Below, piece by piece: positions 7,344 to 16,226 of a stretch of DNA of 64,000 nucleotides. How positions within the stretch are numbered: position 1 is the stretch's first letter; every line of letters starts with the position of its first letter. This DNA comes from Atopomonas sediminilitoris. Lineage in GTDB: Bacteria > Pseudomonadota > Gammaproteobacteria > Pseudomonadales > Pseudomonadaceae. The position numbers were made by a program, and so were the translations under genes. The notes under the pieces were generated by a model. The model was given only the letters and a program-made list of their open reading frames with translations, ran no database searches and had not been told where the DNA came from. The DNA lies in assembly GCF_022601735.1 (NCBI RefSeq), contig NZ_JAKUMM010000007.1, forward strand, positions 214,532 to 278,531, in the 5' to 3' direction.

Positions 7344-10300
7344 ATGGTTATTTCCAGCGGGCTGATCGCCTTGGTCGCTCTGGCCTACATGGCCGTGTTG
7401 TTTGTGATCGCCTTTTATGGCGACCGCAGCCGCAAGCCCATGTCGGCCAAAATGCGGGCTTGGGTGTACAGCTTGTCGCTGGCGGTGTACTGCACCAGTT
7501 GGACTTTTTTTGGTGCGGTGGGCCAAGCCGCCGATCAGCTGTGGTCGTTTATTCCGATTTATCTCGGCCCTGTGCTGCTGTTGCTGCTTGCGCCCAAACT
7601 GCTGACCAAGATGCTGCTGATCAGCAAGCAAGAAAACATCACCTCCATCGCTGACTTCATTGCCGCGCGCTATGGCAAATCACCGCTGTTAGCCGTGATG
7701 GTGACCTTGATTTGCTTGGTCGGCATCCTGCCCTACATTGCCTTGCAACTGAAAGGGATCGTCATGGGCGTCAGCCTGCTGCAAGGCCAAGCCCCCAACG
7801 ACGCCGGCACATTTGGCCAAGACACCGCCTTGGTGATCAGCCTGATTCTGGCGTTATTTGCCATCCTCTTCGGCACCCGCAGCTTGGATGTCACCGAGCA
7901 CCACCGCGGTCTAGTGCTGGCGATTGCCTTTGAATCGCTGATCAAGCTGGTGGCGTTTTTGATTATTGGCGTGTTCGTCACCTACGGCCTGTACAACGGC
8001 TTCAACCACCTCATCGATGAAGCGCAAGCGCAGCCAGCGCTGCGTTATTACTGGCAAGAAACCCACAGCTGGCCGGCGATGCTGGTGCAAACACTAGTGG
8101 CGATGATGGCCATCGTCTGCCTACCGCGACAGTTTCAAGTCACGGTGGTGGAAAACACCGAAGTACGCGACCTGCGCCTGGCGCGCTGGGTATTCCCCGC
8201 GTACTTAATTTTGGCCGCCTTGTTTGTCGTGCCTTTGGCGCTGGCCGGTGCGCTGCGCTTGCCGCTTTCCGTACTGCCAGATTCTTACGTCATCAGCCTG
8301 CCGCTGGCCGAAGGCCACCCGTGGCTGGCGTTGATCGCCTTTATCGGCGGTGCTTCCGCCGCCACTAGCATGGTGATTGTCTCCACCGTGGCGCTATCGA
8401 CCATGGTCAGTAACGACATGCTGCTGCCGGCGCTGCTGAGCCGTCAGCGCACCGAGCGCCCGTTCGAGGCCTTCCGTCACTGGCTGCAAACCGTGCGCCG
8501 TTTAAGCATTGTCGCCATTATCCTGCTCGGTTACGTGTGCTATCGCCTGCTCGATAGCGCTGCCTCGTTGGCCACCATTGGCCAAGTGGCATTTGCCGCG
8601 ATCACCCAGCTGGCCCCGGCCATGCTCGGCGCGCTGTATTGGAAAACCGCCAACCGCCGGGGTGTGTTTGCCGGTTTAGCCACCGGCGCCGCCTTATGGT
8701 TTTACAGCTTGGTGATGCCGCTGATTGCACGCAGCCTCGGTTGGCCACTGCACAGTTTGCCCGGCCTTAACTTAGGTGACAGCCAATGGCTGGGCATCAC
8801 CCTAGACCCCCTCACACGCGGCACCTTGTTGTCGCTGGCCGGTAACTTTGCCGTGTTTGCCGTGGTATCGCTGCTAACCCGCACGCGCGTCACCGAACAC
8901 TGGCAGGCCAGCCGTTTTATCGGTCAAGAGTTACTCGGCCGCAGCGGCGAGTCACGCCTGCCACTGGCCGCCCAAGTACAAGACCTGCTCGCTCTGGCCG
9001 CGCGCTTTGTCGGCGAGCAACGCGCGCGCGACAGCTTCCGCCGCTACGCCGCGCGGCACGGCGAACAACTGGACCAACAACAAGCCGCCGACAACGGCTG
9101 GCTGGCGCACACTGAACGCTTGCTGGCCGGCGTGCTCGGCGCATCGTCGGCGCGCGTGGTGCTCAAGGCGGCGATCGAAGGCCGTGAAATGGGCGTCGAA
9201 GACGTGGTCGCCATCGCCGGTGAAGCCTCTGAAGTGCTGGCCTTCAACCGTGCGCTGCTGCAAGGCGCGATTGAAAACATCGACCAAGGCTTGTCGGTGG
9301 TGGACAAAGATCTGCGCTTAGTCGCGTGGAATCGCCGCTATATCGAACTGTTCGAATACCCCGAAGGGCTGGTGCAGGTCGGCCGCCCGATTGCCGACAT
9401 CATCCGCTTTAACGCCCAACGTGGCTTATGCGGTGAGGGTGATATCGAGCTGCACGTCGAGAAGCGTCTGACATGGATGCGTCAAGGCACGGCGCATACC
9501 TCCGAGCGACAGTTACCCAATGGTGCGGTGATTGAGCTAATCGGCAACCCAATGCCCGGCGGCGGCTTTGTCATGAGCTTCACCGACATCAGTGCCTATC
9601 GCGCCGCCGAACAAGCGCTCAAAGAAGCCAACGAGGGCTTGGAGCTACGCGTCAGCGAGCGCACTCACGCGCTGTCTAAACTCAACAGCGAGCTGCGCCA
9701 AGCCACCGCGCACGCCGACGCCGCCAACAGCTCAAAAAGTCGCTTTCTCGCCACCGTCAGCCATGATCTGATGCAACCCCTCAACGCCGCGCGCTTATTT
9801 GCCGCCGCGCTCAATCAAAGCGATCTGGATCGCGATGCCGCCGACTTAGCCCGCAACCTCGATTCCTCGCTCCGTTCGGCAGAGGATTTGATCGCGGACC
9901 TGCTGGATATTTCCCGCCTAGAAAGCGGGCGCATCACCCCAGACAAGCACGCGGTCAGCATCGCCCGTTTGTTTGAGCCACTGCGCGTAGAGTTTGGCGC
10001 GCTCGCGCATGAGCAAGGCGTCGACTTGCGCATCATCAGCAGCCAATTGCGCCTGCACACCGACCCCAAATTGCTACGCCGCGTGCTACAGAACTTCCTG
10101 ACCAATGCTTTTCGCTATGCCCGTGGCCGCGTGTTGCTCGGCGTACGCCGAGAAGGCCAAGGAGTGCGACTTGAGGTGTGGGACAAGGGCCCAGGCATCC
10201 CCGAAGACAAGCGCAAAGTCATCTTCGAAGAATTCAAACGCCTAGACAGCCATCAAACCCGCGCTGAAAAAGGTTTAGGCCTAGGACTGGCCATTGCTGA

Positions 10301-10814
10301 CGGCCTGTGCCGCATCCTCGACCATCGCCTAGAGGTAAACTCGTGGCCCGGCAAAGGCAGCGTGTTTTGCGTGCATGTCCCGCTGTCCACCCACCAAGAC
10401 GCCCCTGAACCCAGCGTAAAAAGCAAGGAGCCCAGCGGCAGCCTCGGCGGCCTACAAGTGCTGTGTATCGACAACGAAGACAGCATTTTAAGCGGCATGC
10501 ACAGCCTGCTATCGCGCTGGGGCTGCCAAGTGTGGACCGCGCGCAACCGCTTAGAGTGCGAGCACTTACTCGACGAAGGCGTGCAACCGCACATTGCCTT
10601 GGTCGACTATCACTTGGATGAAGGGGAAACCGGCACCGCCTTGATGGGCTGGCTGCGCGCACGCCTGCAAACGCCGCTACCCGGCATTGTGATCAGTGCC
10701 GACGGCCGCGCTGAGCTGACCAACGAGGTACACGCACAAGGTTTGGGTTATCTCGCCAAACCGGTCAAACCGGCGGCCTTGCGCGCCCTGCTGAACCGTC
10801 ACATCCAGCATTGA
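7344..10814 (+). CDS. mxtR: Hybrid sensor kinase with sodium:solute symporter domain (MxtR/CrbS type)
   Basis: The protein (about 1156 residues from the ATG at 7344, AAGGA six bases upstream; an in-frame TTG lies two codons earlier) has an N-terminal SSF/PutP-type region of about 12-13 membrane helices (residues 1-520), a PAS-like part (about 640-760, 'IDQGLSVVDKDLRLVAWNRRY'), a coiled coil, HisKA with phospho-His in 'VSHDLMQPLNAAR' (H807), HATPase with 'DKGPGIPED' and 'KGLGLGLAI', and a C-terminal receiver with Asp in 'ALVDYHLDEGE' (D1088). This is the architecture of MxtR (P. aeruginosa PA3271) and CrbS, which with ErdR/CrbR control acetyl-CoA synthetase and acetate use. The partner regulator is not in this window. 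Confidence 0.85.
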   Translation: MVISSGLIALVALAYMAVLFVIAFYGDRSRKPMSAKMRAWVYSLSLAVYCTSWTFFGAVGQAADQLWSFIPIYLGPVLLLLLAPKLLTKMLLISKQENITSIADFIAARYGKSPLLAVMVTLICLVGILPYIALQLKGIVMGVSLLQGQAPNDAGTFGQDTALVISLILALFAILFGTRSLDVTEHHRGLVLAIAFESLIKLVAFLIIGVFVTYGLYNGFNHLIDEAQAQPALRYYWQETHSWPAMLVQTLVAMMAIVCLPRQFQVTVVENTEVRDLRLARWVFPAYLILAALFVVPLALAGALRLPLSVLPDSYVISLPLAEGHPWLALIAFIGGASAATSMVIVSTVALSTMVSNDMLLPALLSRQRTERPFEAFRHWLQTVRRLSIVAIILLGYVCYRLLDSAASLATIGQVAFAAITQLAPAMLGALYWKTANRRGVFAGLATGAALWFYSLVMPLIARSLGWPLHSLPGLNLGDSQWLGITLDPLTRGTLLSLAGNFAVFAVVSLLTRTRVTEHWQASRFIGQELLGRSGESRLPLAAQVQDLLALAARFVGEQRARDSFRRYAARHGEQLDQQQAADNGWLAHTERLLAGVLGASSARVVLKAAIEGREMGVEDVVAIAGEASEVLAFNRALLQGAIENIDQGLSVVDKDLRLVAWNRRYIELFEYPEGLVQVGRPIADIIRFNAQRGLCGEGDIELHVEKRLTWMRQGTAHTSERQLPNGAVIELIGNPMPGGGFVMSFTDISAYRAAEQALKEANEGLELRVSERTHALSKLNSELRQATAHADAANSSKSRFLATVSHDLMQPLNAARLFAAALNQSDLDRDAADLARNLDSSLRSAEDLIADLLDISRLESGRITPDKHAVSIARLFEPLRVEFGALAHEQGVDLRIISSQLRLHTDPKLLRRVLQNFLTNAFRYARGRVLLGVRREGQGVRLEVWDKGPGIPEDKRKVIFEEFKRLDSHQTRAEKGLGLGLAIADGLCRILDHRLEVNSWPGKGSVFCVHVPLSTHQDAPEPSVKSKEPSGSLGGLQVLCIDNEDSILSGMHSLLSRWGCQVWTARNRLECEHLLDEGVQPHIALVDYHLDEGETGTALMGWLRARLQTPLPGIVISADGRAELTNEVHAQGLGYLAKPVKPAALRALLNRHIQH

Positions 10815-10925
10815 GCCGACGCGAACAAGCTGCTGTAATCCCTTTAGCCGCTTCGCGCCCGCTGAGCGCGGTCATTACTCAGCGGCATTGCGCCTGCGTG
10901 CCCGCCCCATCGCACTGGAGCCCAC

Positions 10926-12191
10926 ATGCCTGAAACCCTCGACTGGCTAACGCAACTCGCCCTCGCTCTCGGCATTGGTCTGCTGATTGGCACCGAGCGC
11001 GGCTGGCAAGCCCGCAATGAAGACGACTTACGTGTCAGCGCTGGCATTCGCACTTTTGGTTTAACCGGCTTGCTCGGTGGTTTAAGCGCCTTGCTGAGCC
11101 ATACCCCGCTGGGCCTGCCGGCATGGCTGGGCTTATTTTTAGCCTTCGCCAGCTTGGTCGCCTTAGCCTATTACGGCGACTTACAGCGCAATGGCCAACA
11201 AGGCCTCACCAGCGAGGTCGCCCTGCTGCTGACGTATTTGCTCGGCAGCCTCGCGCTGTTTGGCTACCCCATCATCGCCGCCGCCGGGGCCGTGGTAACC
11301 GCGCTGCTGCTTAGCCTCAAGCCTATGCTGCACAACGCGCTCAAACGCCTCGACGAGCAAGAGCTAACCGGCGCGCTAAAACTGCTGTTTATCTCGGTGG
11401 TCTTGTTACCGGCGCTGCCCAACCAAGGCTACGGCCCGTGGCAGGTGTTTAACCCTTATGCCATTTGGTGGATGGTGGTACTGATCGCCGCCTTGGGCTT
11501 TGCCGCCTATGTAGCCGTGCGTTGGATTGGCGAGCGGCGTGGCCTGTTGCTGACCGCCGCCCTCGGCGGGATCGTATCCTCCACCGCCATGACCCTTACC
11601 CTCGCCCGCCTGGGTAAAAGTAAGCACCTTACCCAGACCTTGGCCTGCGGGTTATTGATCACCTCGTGCCTGATGTTTCCGCGCGTACTGCTGGAAGTCG
11701 CCTTCATCAACCCCGCGTTATTAGCGGGTTTGAGCGTACCGCTGGGGCTTGCCGCGGCGAGCTACTTGGTCGGTGCGCTGTACTGTTTTTATCAGCGTGA
11801 CGATGGACAGCGCACCCCCGACTCTGACTCAAGCCTGCGCAACCCCTTCGAGTTGGGGCCCGCCCTGCGTTTTGCCGCTTTGTTGGTGGCGATTTTGCTG
11901 GCGGTGGAAGTCGGCAGGCGCTATTTGGGCGATGCTGGGGTGTATTTGGTCGCGGCGTTATCTGGCAGCACCGATGTCGATGCGATCACCCTGTCGCTGG
12001 CCTCCAGCGCCAAAGGCGAGCTCAGCGCTAGCGTGGCCGAACGCGCCATTTTGCTCGCCGTGGTGGTCAACTCATTGGTCAAAGGCGCGCTGATCGCCGC
12101 CATTGCACCGCAGGCGCTGAGTCGCAAGGTCTTGCCGGCCATGCTGGCGGGCTTAACGCTGGCCCTGCTGTGGGCCTGGTTAGCGATTTAG
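10926..12191 (+). CDS. MgtC/SapB and DUF4010 family membrane protein
   Basis: The 421-residue protein has an N-terminal MgtC-like part with 'ALALGIGLLIGTERGW' (about residues 11-26) and 'SAGIRTFGLTGLLGG' (about 37-51), then a DUF4010 part with 'GIVSSTAMTLTLARLGK' (about 214-230) and 'ALSGSTDVDAITLSLA' (about 342-357). Around twelve hydrophobic helices are visible. The family is found in many proteobacteria; its function is unproven, though a transport or ion-related role is often assumed. It stands alone, 111 bp after the hybrid kinase, on the same strand. Confidence 0.85.
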   Translation: MPETLDWLTQLALALGIGLLIGTERGWQARNEDDLRVSAGIRTFGLTGLLGGLSALLSHTPLGLPAWLGLFLAFASLVALAYYGDLQRNGQQGLTSEVALLLTYLLGSLALFGYPIIAAAGAVVTALLLSLKPMLHNALKRLDEQELTGALKLLFISVVLLPALPNQGYGPWQVFNPYAIWWMVVLIAALGFAAYVAVRWIGERRGLLLTAALGGIVSSTAMTLTLARLGKSKHLTQTLACGLLITSCLMFPRVLLEVAFINPALLAGLSVPLGLAAASYLVGALYCFYQRDDGQRTPDSDSSLRNPFELGPALRFAALLVAILLAVEVGRRYLGDAGVYLVAALSGSTDVDAITLSLASSAKGELSASVAERAILLAVVVNSLVKGALIAAIAPQALSRKVLPAMLAGLTLALLWAWLAI

Positions 12192-12214
12192 CGGGCTTAT
12201 TCGATCGCTACCGC

Positions 12215-12655
12215 TTATTCGCCCAACGTGGCCAACAGTTCCAGCGCGGGGGCATGGCCTTGGGCGCCTGCGGCCTCCAGCCACTGACGAGCTTGGCCTT
12301 TGTCCATCGCCACATCTGCCTGCCCTGACAACAGCAACACGCCTAAGCGAAACTGCGCATCTTGGTCACCACGCTGCGCTGCATCTCGCAGCATCTGTAT
12401 GCCCGCCAAGCGATCACGCCCAGAGCAGCCGCACTCCGACAACAAGCCGCCCAAACGGCGTTGCGCCTCCACCATGCCCAAACGTGCCGGCCGCTTAAGC
12501 AGTTGGCTGGCCAAGCGGCGAGCCTGCATGCCAGCGCCTAAGCGCGGGTGATCTAACAGCCAGCGGGCGCAAGTCATCGATACTTGAAAGCGCAGCGGCG
12601 CTTTATCCGTCAACAACATACTTTCGGTGCTTTTCATCGGCAAAAAAGGCGGCAT
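12215..12655 (-). CDS. Sel1-like repeat protein
   Basis: The 146-residue protein contains two or three helical repeats of Sel1/TPR type: 'MVEAQRRLGGLLSECGCSGRDRLAGIQMLRDAAQRG' and 'DAQFRLGVLLLSGQ...KGQARQWLEAAGAQGHAPALELLATL'. Such repeats mediate protein contacts. No signal peptide is obvious, so it is probably cytoplasmic. The start is uncertain: an ATG at 12637 ('MKSTES') is an alternative, and neither has a strong ribosome site. It is convergent with the DUF4010 gene, 23 bp apart. Confidence 0.75.
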   Translation of the reverse strand: MPPFLPMKSTESMLLTDKAPLRFQVSMTCARWLLDHPRLGAGMQARRLASQLLKRPARLGMVEAQRRLGGLLSECGCSGRDRLAGIQMLRDAAQRGDQDAQFRLGVLLLSGQADVAMDKGQARQWLEAAGAQGHAPALELLATLGE

Positions 12656-13210
12656 TGGTTGTGTGATAAGGCGCGCACTTTACGCCTTTTTCACGCAAGG
12701 TAAAGCCCCTACCTTAGGCAAACGCCCGTTCCAGAGCGCCTGCTTGGGACAATCCACAGAAGCTGTGGATAACTCAGTGGAAAAGTTGCCCATAACCACG
12801 GCAAAGCCCTATGAACCCGCCCTTCAAGTCAAATTGGTTACTTTTTGATCAATATTAAAAGTCATTTAAAAACAACAACTTACAAAACAAAGCAAGCAAA
12901 ACAAGGGCTTATACAAAAGATTGACAGGCTTGTGAACGGCATGCTTGCCAATGTGCACAAGTGCACAAACAAAGTGCAAAAAAAATGCAATGAAGGCCCT
13001 GTTTTGGCTCACTCCTTGCCGCGTAAGCAGGGCTTGAGCCCACCGCCAGTCAGCGGCGCCACAGGCACACAGACGCCGCCGACGGCACGCTACGCGGTGC
13101 GCGCTCAGCGACACGCGATAAAAAGAGTTAAACGAGGGCGTTGCCCGTCGACAGCCGCGCCACCGCAGCTGCCTACCTAGCCTCTGAAGGCGTAACCGAA
13201 TACAGCGAGA
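12656..13210. other. 555-bp non-coding gap with AT-rich island and DnaA box
   Basis: No convincing gene is seen. A perfect DnaA box in reverse (TGTGGATAA, 12764-12772) has a near-box facing it (AATCCACAG, 12751-12759). From about 12835 to 12990 the sequence becomes strongly AT-rich, unlike the rest of the window, and contains repeated short units: TGTGCACA (12952-12959), AGTGCACAAAC (12960-12970), AAAGTGCAAA and AAAATGCAA. GC-rich DNA resumes after about 13000. It also lies where the P. aeruginosa-like gene order breaks next to perM. Confidence 0.6.
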
Positions 13211-14287
13211 TCAATCCGCTGCGAGCGGCGCATCTTGATTATCTTGACGCGGCCACGCGTACAGCACCGCTTTGAACAGGGTGGCCAAGGGAATGGCAAA
13301 GAACACCCCCCAAAAGCCCCACAAACCACCAAACAACAACACAGCACAGATGATCGCCACGGGGTGCAGGTTGACGGCCTCGGAGAACAACAGTGGCACC
13401 AAGACATTGCCATCCAGCGCCTGAATCACCCCGTACACCACCATCATCCAGATGAACTGATCACCCCAGCCCCATTGGAACAAGCCAATCAGAGCCACCG
13501 GCACCGTCACCACCACGGCACCGATATACGGCACCACCACCGACAAACCGACCAGCAAAGCCAGCAGCGCGGCGTAATTAAGCCCGAATGCCACAAAGCC
13601 GACGTAGGTGACGCCACCAACAATCACGATCTCGATGAACTTGCCGCGAATGTAGTTGGCAATTTGCTGGTTCATCTCAACCCAGACGCGGTTCATCAAA
13701 CCGCGCTGACGCGGCAAATAGCCGGCGAACCAGCGCCCCATGGCTTGGCGGTCTTTCAAAAAGAAGAACACCAAGATTGGCACCAGCACCAAATAGATCA
13801 TCGCGTTGACCAAGAACGGCACGCTCGATAACGAATAGCTCAGCGCCAACTGCCCGACTTGTCCCAGCTCGCCGCGCGCGGCTTCCAAGGCGCCCAGCAC
13901 TTGATCCTCACTGAGCATGGTCGGATAGCGCTCCGGCAGCAGTAGCAGCTGTGCTTGCAGCTCGCTCATCATGCGCGGCAGCTCATTAAATAAGTTGCTC
14001 AGCTGTCGCCCTGTCAGCGGCAACACCACCAACAGGAACACCGTAAGCAAGCCCATAAACAAGGCAAACACCGACCACACCGCGAGCATATGCGGCACCT
14101 TGCGGCGCTCTAAAAAGTTAACCAGGCCTTGCAGCAAAAACGCCAACACCAAGCCAATCAAGGCCGGCGCCAACATGCCGCCCAACGTCAGCACCACGGT
14201 GAAGCCCAACACCAAGATGACGGCCATGACCACCGCCTCTTCATCGGAGAAGTAGCGGTGCATCCAATCATTAATGATTTTTAACAT
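13211..14287 (-). CDS. perM: AI-2E/PerM family membrane transporter
   Basis: The 358-residue protein has about eight membrane helices arranged as in the AI-2E transporter family, with a central soluble part ('NELPRMMSELQAQLLLLPERYP') and the typical C-terminal pattern 'YIGAVVVTVPVALIGLFQWG' and 'GNVLVPLLFSEAVNLHPVAII' (first residues 'LDGNVLVP'). Family members export varied small molecules or act in proton/sodium exchange; the substrate here is unknown. It follows the tusA-like gene by 15 bp on the same strand, an arrangement like PA1006-PA1007 in P. aeruginosa. AAGGACA lies upstream of the ATG. Confidence 0.88.
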   Translation of the reverse strand: MLKIINDWMHRYFSDEEAVVMAVILVLGFTVVLTLGGMLAPALIGLVLAFLLQGLVNFLERRKVPHMLAVWSVFALFMGLLTVFLLVVLPLTGRQLSNLFNELPRMMSELQAQLLLLPERYPTMLSEDQVLGALEAARGELGQVGQLALSYSLSSVPFLVNAMIYLVLVPILVFFFLKDRQAMGRWFAGYLPRQRGLMNRVWVEMNQQIANYIRGKFIEIVIVGGVTYVGFVAFGLNYAALLALLVGLSVVVPYIGAVVVTVPVALIGLFQWGWGDQFIWMMVVYGVIQALDGNVLVPLLFSEAVNLHPVAIICAVLLFGGLWGFWGVFFAIPLATLFKAVLYAWPRQDNQDAPLAAD

Positions 14288-14302
14288 GAGCAGTCGGTGT
14301 CC

Positions 14303-14566
14303 TTAGGCTTTGCGTAGCCAATAACAAAACAGTGCATCATTACGCTCAGCGCGTTGCATGGCATGCCCTGCCCGCTCAGCAAAGGCATGCATATCACGCC
14401 ACGAGCCGGCATCGGTGGCCACAACCCGCAACGTTTGCCCGGCGCTCATCTGACTCAGCGCCAGCTTGGCTTTTAATAAAGGTAGCGGGCAGCTCAAGCC
14501 AAGCGCGTCCACCTCCTGATCAAACAGCTCAGTTTGCCAATCGATTGGCAATTCAACGGAACTCAT
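14303..14566 (-). CDS. TusA/SirA-like sulfur-carrier protein
   Basis: The 87-residue protein has the family signature 'DALGLSCPLPLLKAKLAL' with the reactive cysteine in 'SCPLP' (about residue 27). TusA-like proteins relay persulfide sulfur to acceptors such as tRNA-modifying or molybdenum-cofactor enzymes; the P. aeruginosa relative PA1006 is linked to molybdenum homeostasis. I chose the ATG at 14566 ('MSSVELPI'); the frame is open further upstream but those residues do not look like family. It is divergent from bepA and leads a pair with perM. Confidence 0.88.
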   Translation of the reverse strand: MSSVELPIDWQTELFDQEVDALGLSCPLPLLKAKLALSQMSAGQTLRVVATDAGSWRDMHAFAERAGHAMQRAERNDALFCYWLRKA

Positions 14567-14685
14567 CAGCCTATTCCCAGCCCAATACAGCGCACAGGAT
14601 ACCCAGTGCACCGGCAAGCGGCTAGGCAGAGCCACGCCGGCACGGCTAAAGTAGACCGCGACATTACTTGGAGGTTGCCCACGCT

Positions 14686-16119
14686 ATGCGTTTTTTACGC
14701 CCCACCCTGCTTGCTCTCGCTATTGCTGTCACGCCGGCGTTGGCCTCCAACGACTTACCGGGCTTGGGTGATGCGAGCTCAGGGCTGATCTCCCCCGAAC
14801 AAGAGCACCAACTAGGGCGTGCGTGGCTCAACATTGTGCGCGGGCAAATTCCCTCGCTGTCGGACCCGCTGCTCAAAGACTTTATCGAACACAGCGTCTA
14901 CCGGCTGGCCGAAAGCAGCCAGTTGAGTGATCGCCGACTGGAGTTTGTCCTGCTCGATAGCCCGCAGCTCAACGCTTTTGCCGCGCCCGGCGGCATTATT
15001 GGTGTCAACGGCGGCTTGATCTTGTCCGCCGAAACCGAGGCCGAATACGCCTCGGTCATGGCCCACGAATTGGCGCACTTGTCGCAGCGCCACTTTGCCC
15101 GTGGCCTACAAGCGCAAAAGAACATGCAACTGCCGGTGATGGCCGCCATGTTAGCCGGCGTGGTCGCCGCTGCGGCCGGCGCGGCGGATGCCGGCATCGC
15201 CACCATTGCCTCGGCGCAAGCGGCGGCGATGCAAGAAAGCCGGCGTTTTTCACGACAAAACGAAGCCGAAGCCGACCGCATTGGCTTGGTCAACCTTGAA
15301 CGCGCAGGCTTCGATCCGCGCGGCATGCCGCAAATGTTTGAGCGCTTGATGCGCCAGTACCGCTACAGCCGCGTGCCACCAGAATTTTTACTGACGCACC
15401 CGGTGTCTGAGTCGCGTATCGCTGACACCCGCAACCGTGCCGAACAATACCCCGCCAAGGGTCGCACCGACTCCCTGCCCTATCAGCTGATTCGCGTGCG
15501 CATGATGCTGCACTATGAGGAAACGCCGGGGCTGGCCCTCAAGCGCTTTCGGCTTACGCTGGAAGAAAGCCCCACCTACACCCCGGCGCGTTATGGCCTC
15601 GCGATTGCCCAGCAAAAAGGCGGTCAATACGATGAAGCCGAGAAAACCCTCGCTCCATTGCTGAAAGACACGCCCAACGACGTGGTCTTCAACATGGCGC
15701 AAGTGGAGCTGGATGTCGCCCGTAGCCGTTTTGATGCCGCCCAAATACGCCTCGACAACCTGCTCAAGCTAGCCCCCAATAACTTCCCCGCCAACTTGGC
15801 GCTGGCTGAACTGAACCTTAAGCGCAACCAGCCCGCCGAGGCGGACAAAGTACTTAACGGCCTGATCAAGCAACGCGCCACCGACCCTGACATCTGGTAT
15901 CTGGTGGCAGAAACCCGTGGCTTAGCCGGCGATATCATCGGCGTGCATCAAGCCCGTGCCGAGTTTTTCAGCTTGGTGGGCGACTACGATCAAGCGATTC
16001 AACAGCTCGACTTTGCCAAGCGCCGCGCGCAAGGCAATTTTGCCTTGGCCGCCAAGTTGGATAATCGCCAACAACAGCTGATCACCGAGCAGCGCGAAGT
16101 CAGCAAGATGCTGCGCTAA
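14686..16119 (+). CDS. bepA: BepA-like M48 metalloprotease with TPR repeats
   Basis: The 477-residue protein has a signal peptide (residues 1-20, ending 'TPALA') and an M48 peptidase domain with the zinc motif 'HELAH' (127-131) and third-ligand helix 'NEAEADRIG' (about 192-200). The C-terminal half is built of TPR-like helices ('PTYTPARYGLAIAQQKGGQYDEAEK' and following units). BepA is a periplasmic protease/chaperone that works with the BAM complex and degrades stalled outer-membrane proteins such as LptD. Start chosen at ATG 14686 with TTGGAGG upstream. It is followed by the terminator of the convergent porin gene. Confidence 0.92.
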   Translation: MRFLRPTLLALAIAVTPALASNDLPGLGDASSGLISPEQEHQLGRAWLNIVRGQIPSLSDPLLKDFIEHSVYRLAESSQLSDRRLEFVLLDSPQLNAFAAPGGIIGVNGGLILSAETEAEYASVMAHELAHLSQRHFARGLQAQKNMQLPVMAAMLAGVVAAAAGAADAGIATIASAQAAAMQESRRFSRQNEAEADRIGLVNLERAGFDPRGMPQMFERLMRQYRYSRVPPEFLLTHPVSESRIADTRNRAEQYPAKGRTDSLPYQLIRVRMMLHYEETPGLALKRFRLTLEESPTYTPARYGLAIAQQKGGQYDEAEKTLAPLLKDTPNDVVFNMAQVELDVARSRFDAAQIRLDNLLKLAPNNFPANLALAELNLKRNQPAEADKVLNGLIKQRATDPDIWYLVAETRGLAGDIIGVHQARAEFFSLVGDYDQAIQQLDFAKRRAQGNFALAAKLDNRQQQLITEQREVSKMLR

Positions 16120-16145
16120 AAAAAAGCCCCGCCAAACGGCGGGGC
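16118..16145 (-). terminator. Rho-independent terminator of the porin gene
   Basis: GCCCCGCC (16126-16133) pairs with GGCGGGGC (16138-16145) around an AAAC loop. On the minus strand it is followed by a run of eight T residues, so it ends the porin transcript, about 80 bases after its stop. Confidence 0.85.
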
Positions 16146-16226
16146 AGTAGGAGCATGATCAGCGGTGGAGCGCATGATCAACAACAGGTCAGGCGCGGCC
16201 ACATCCGCACCTGACCCTATACCGAC

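Noticed and set aside
12745..12990. Chromosomal oriC
   Set aside because: Only one perfect DnaA box and none of the usual oriC neighbours (dnaA, dnaN, rpmH, gidA) are present.
12845..13180. A 111-codon frame across the AT-rich gap
   Set aside because: Starts inside the AT-rich patch without a ribosome site, changes composition midway and ends in Arg/Pro-rich sequence; no family resemblance.
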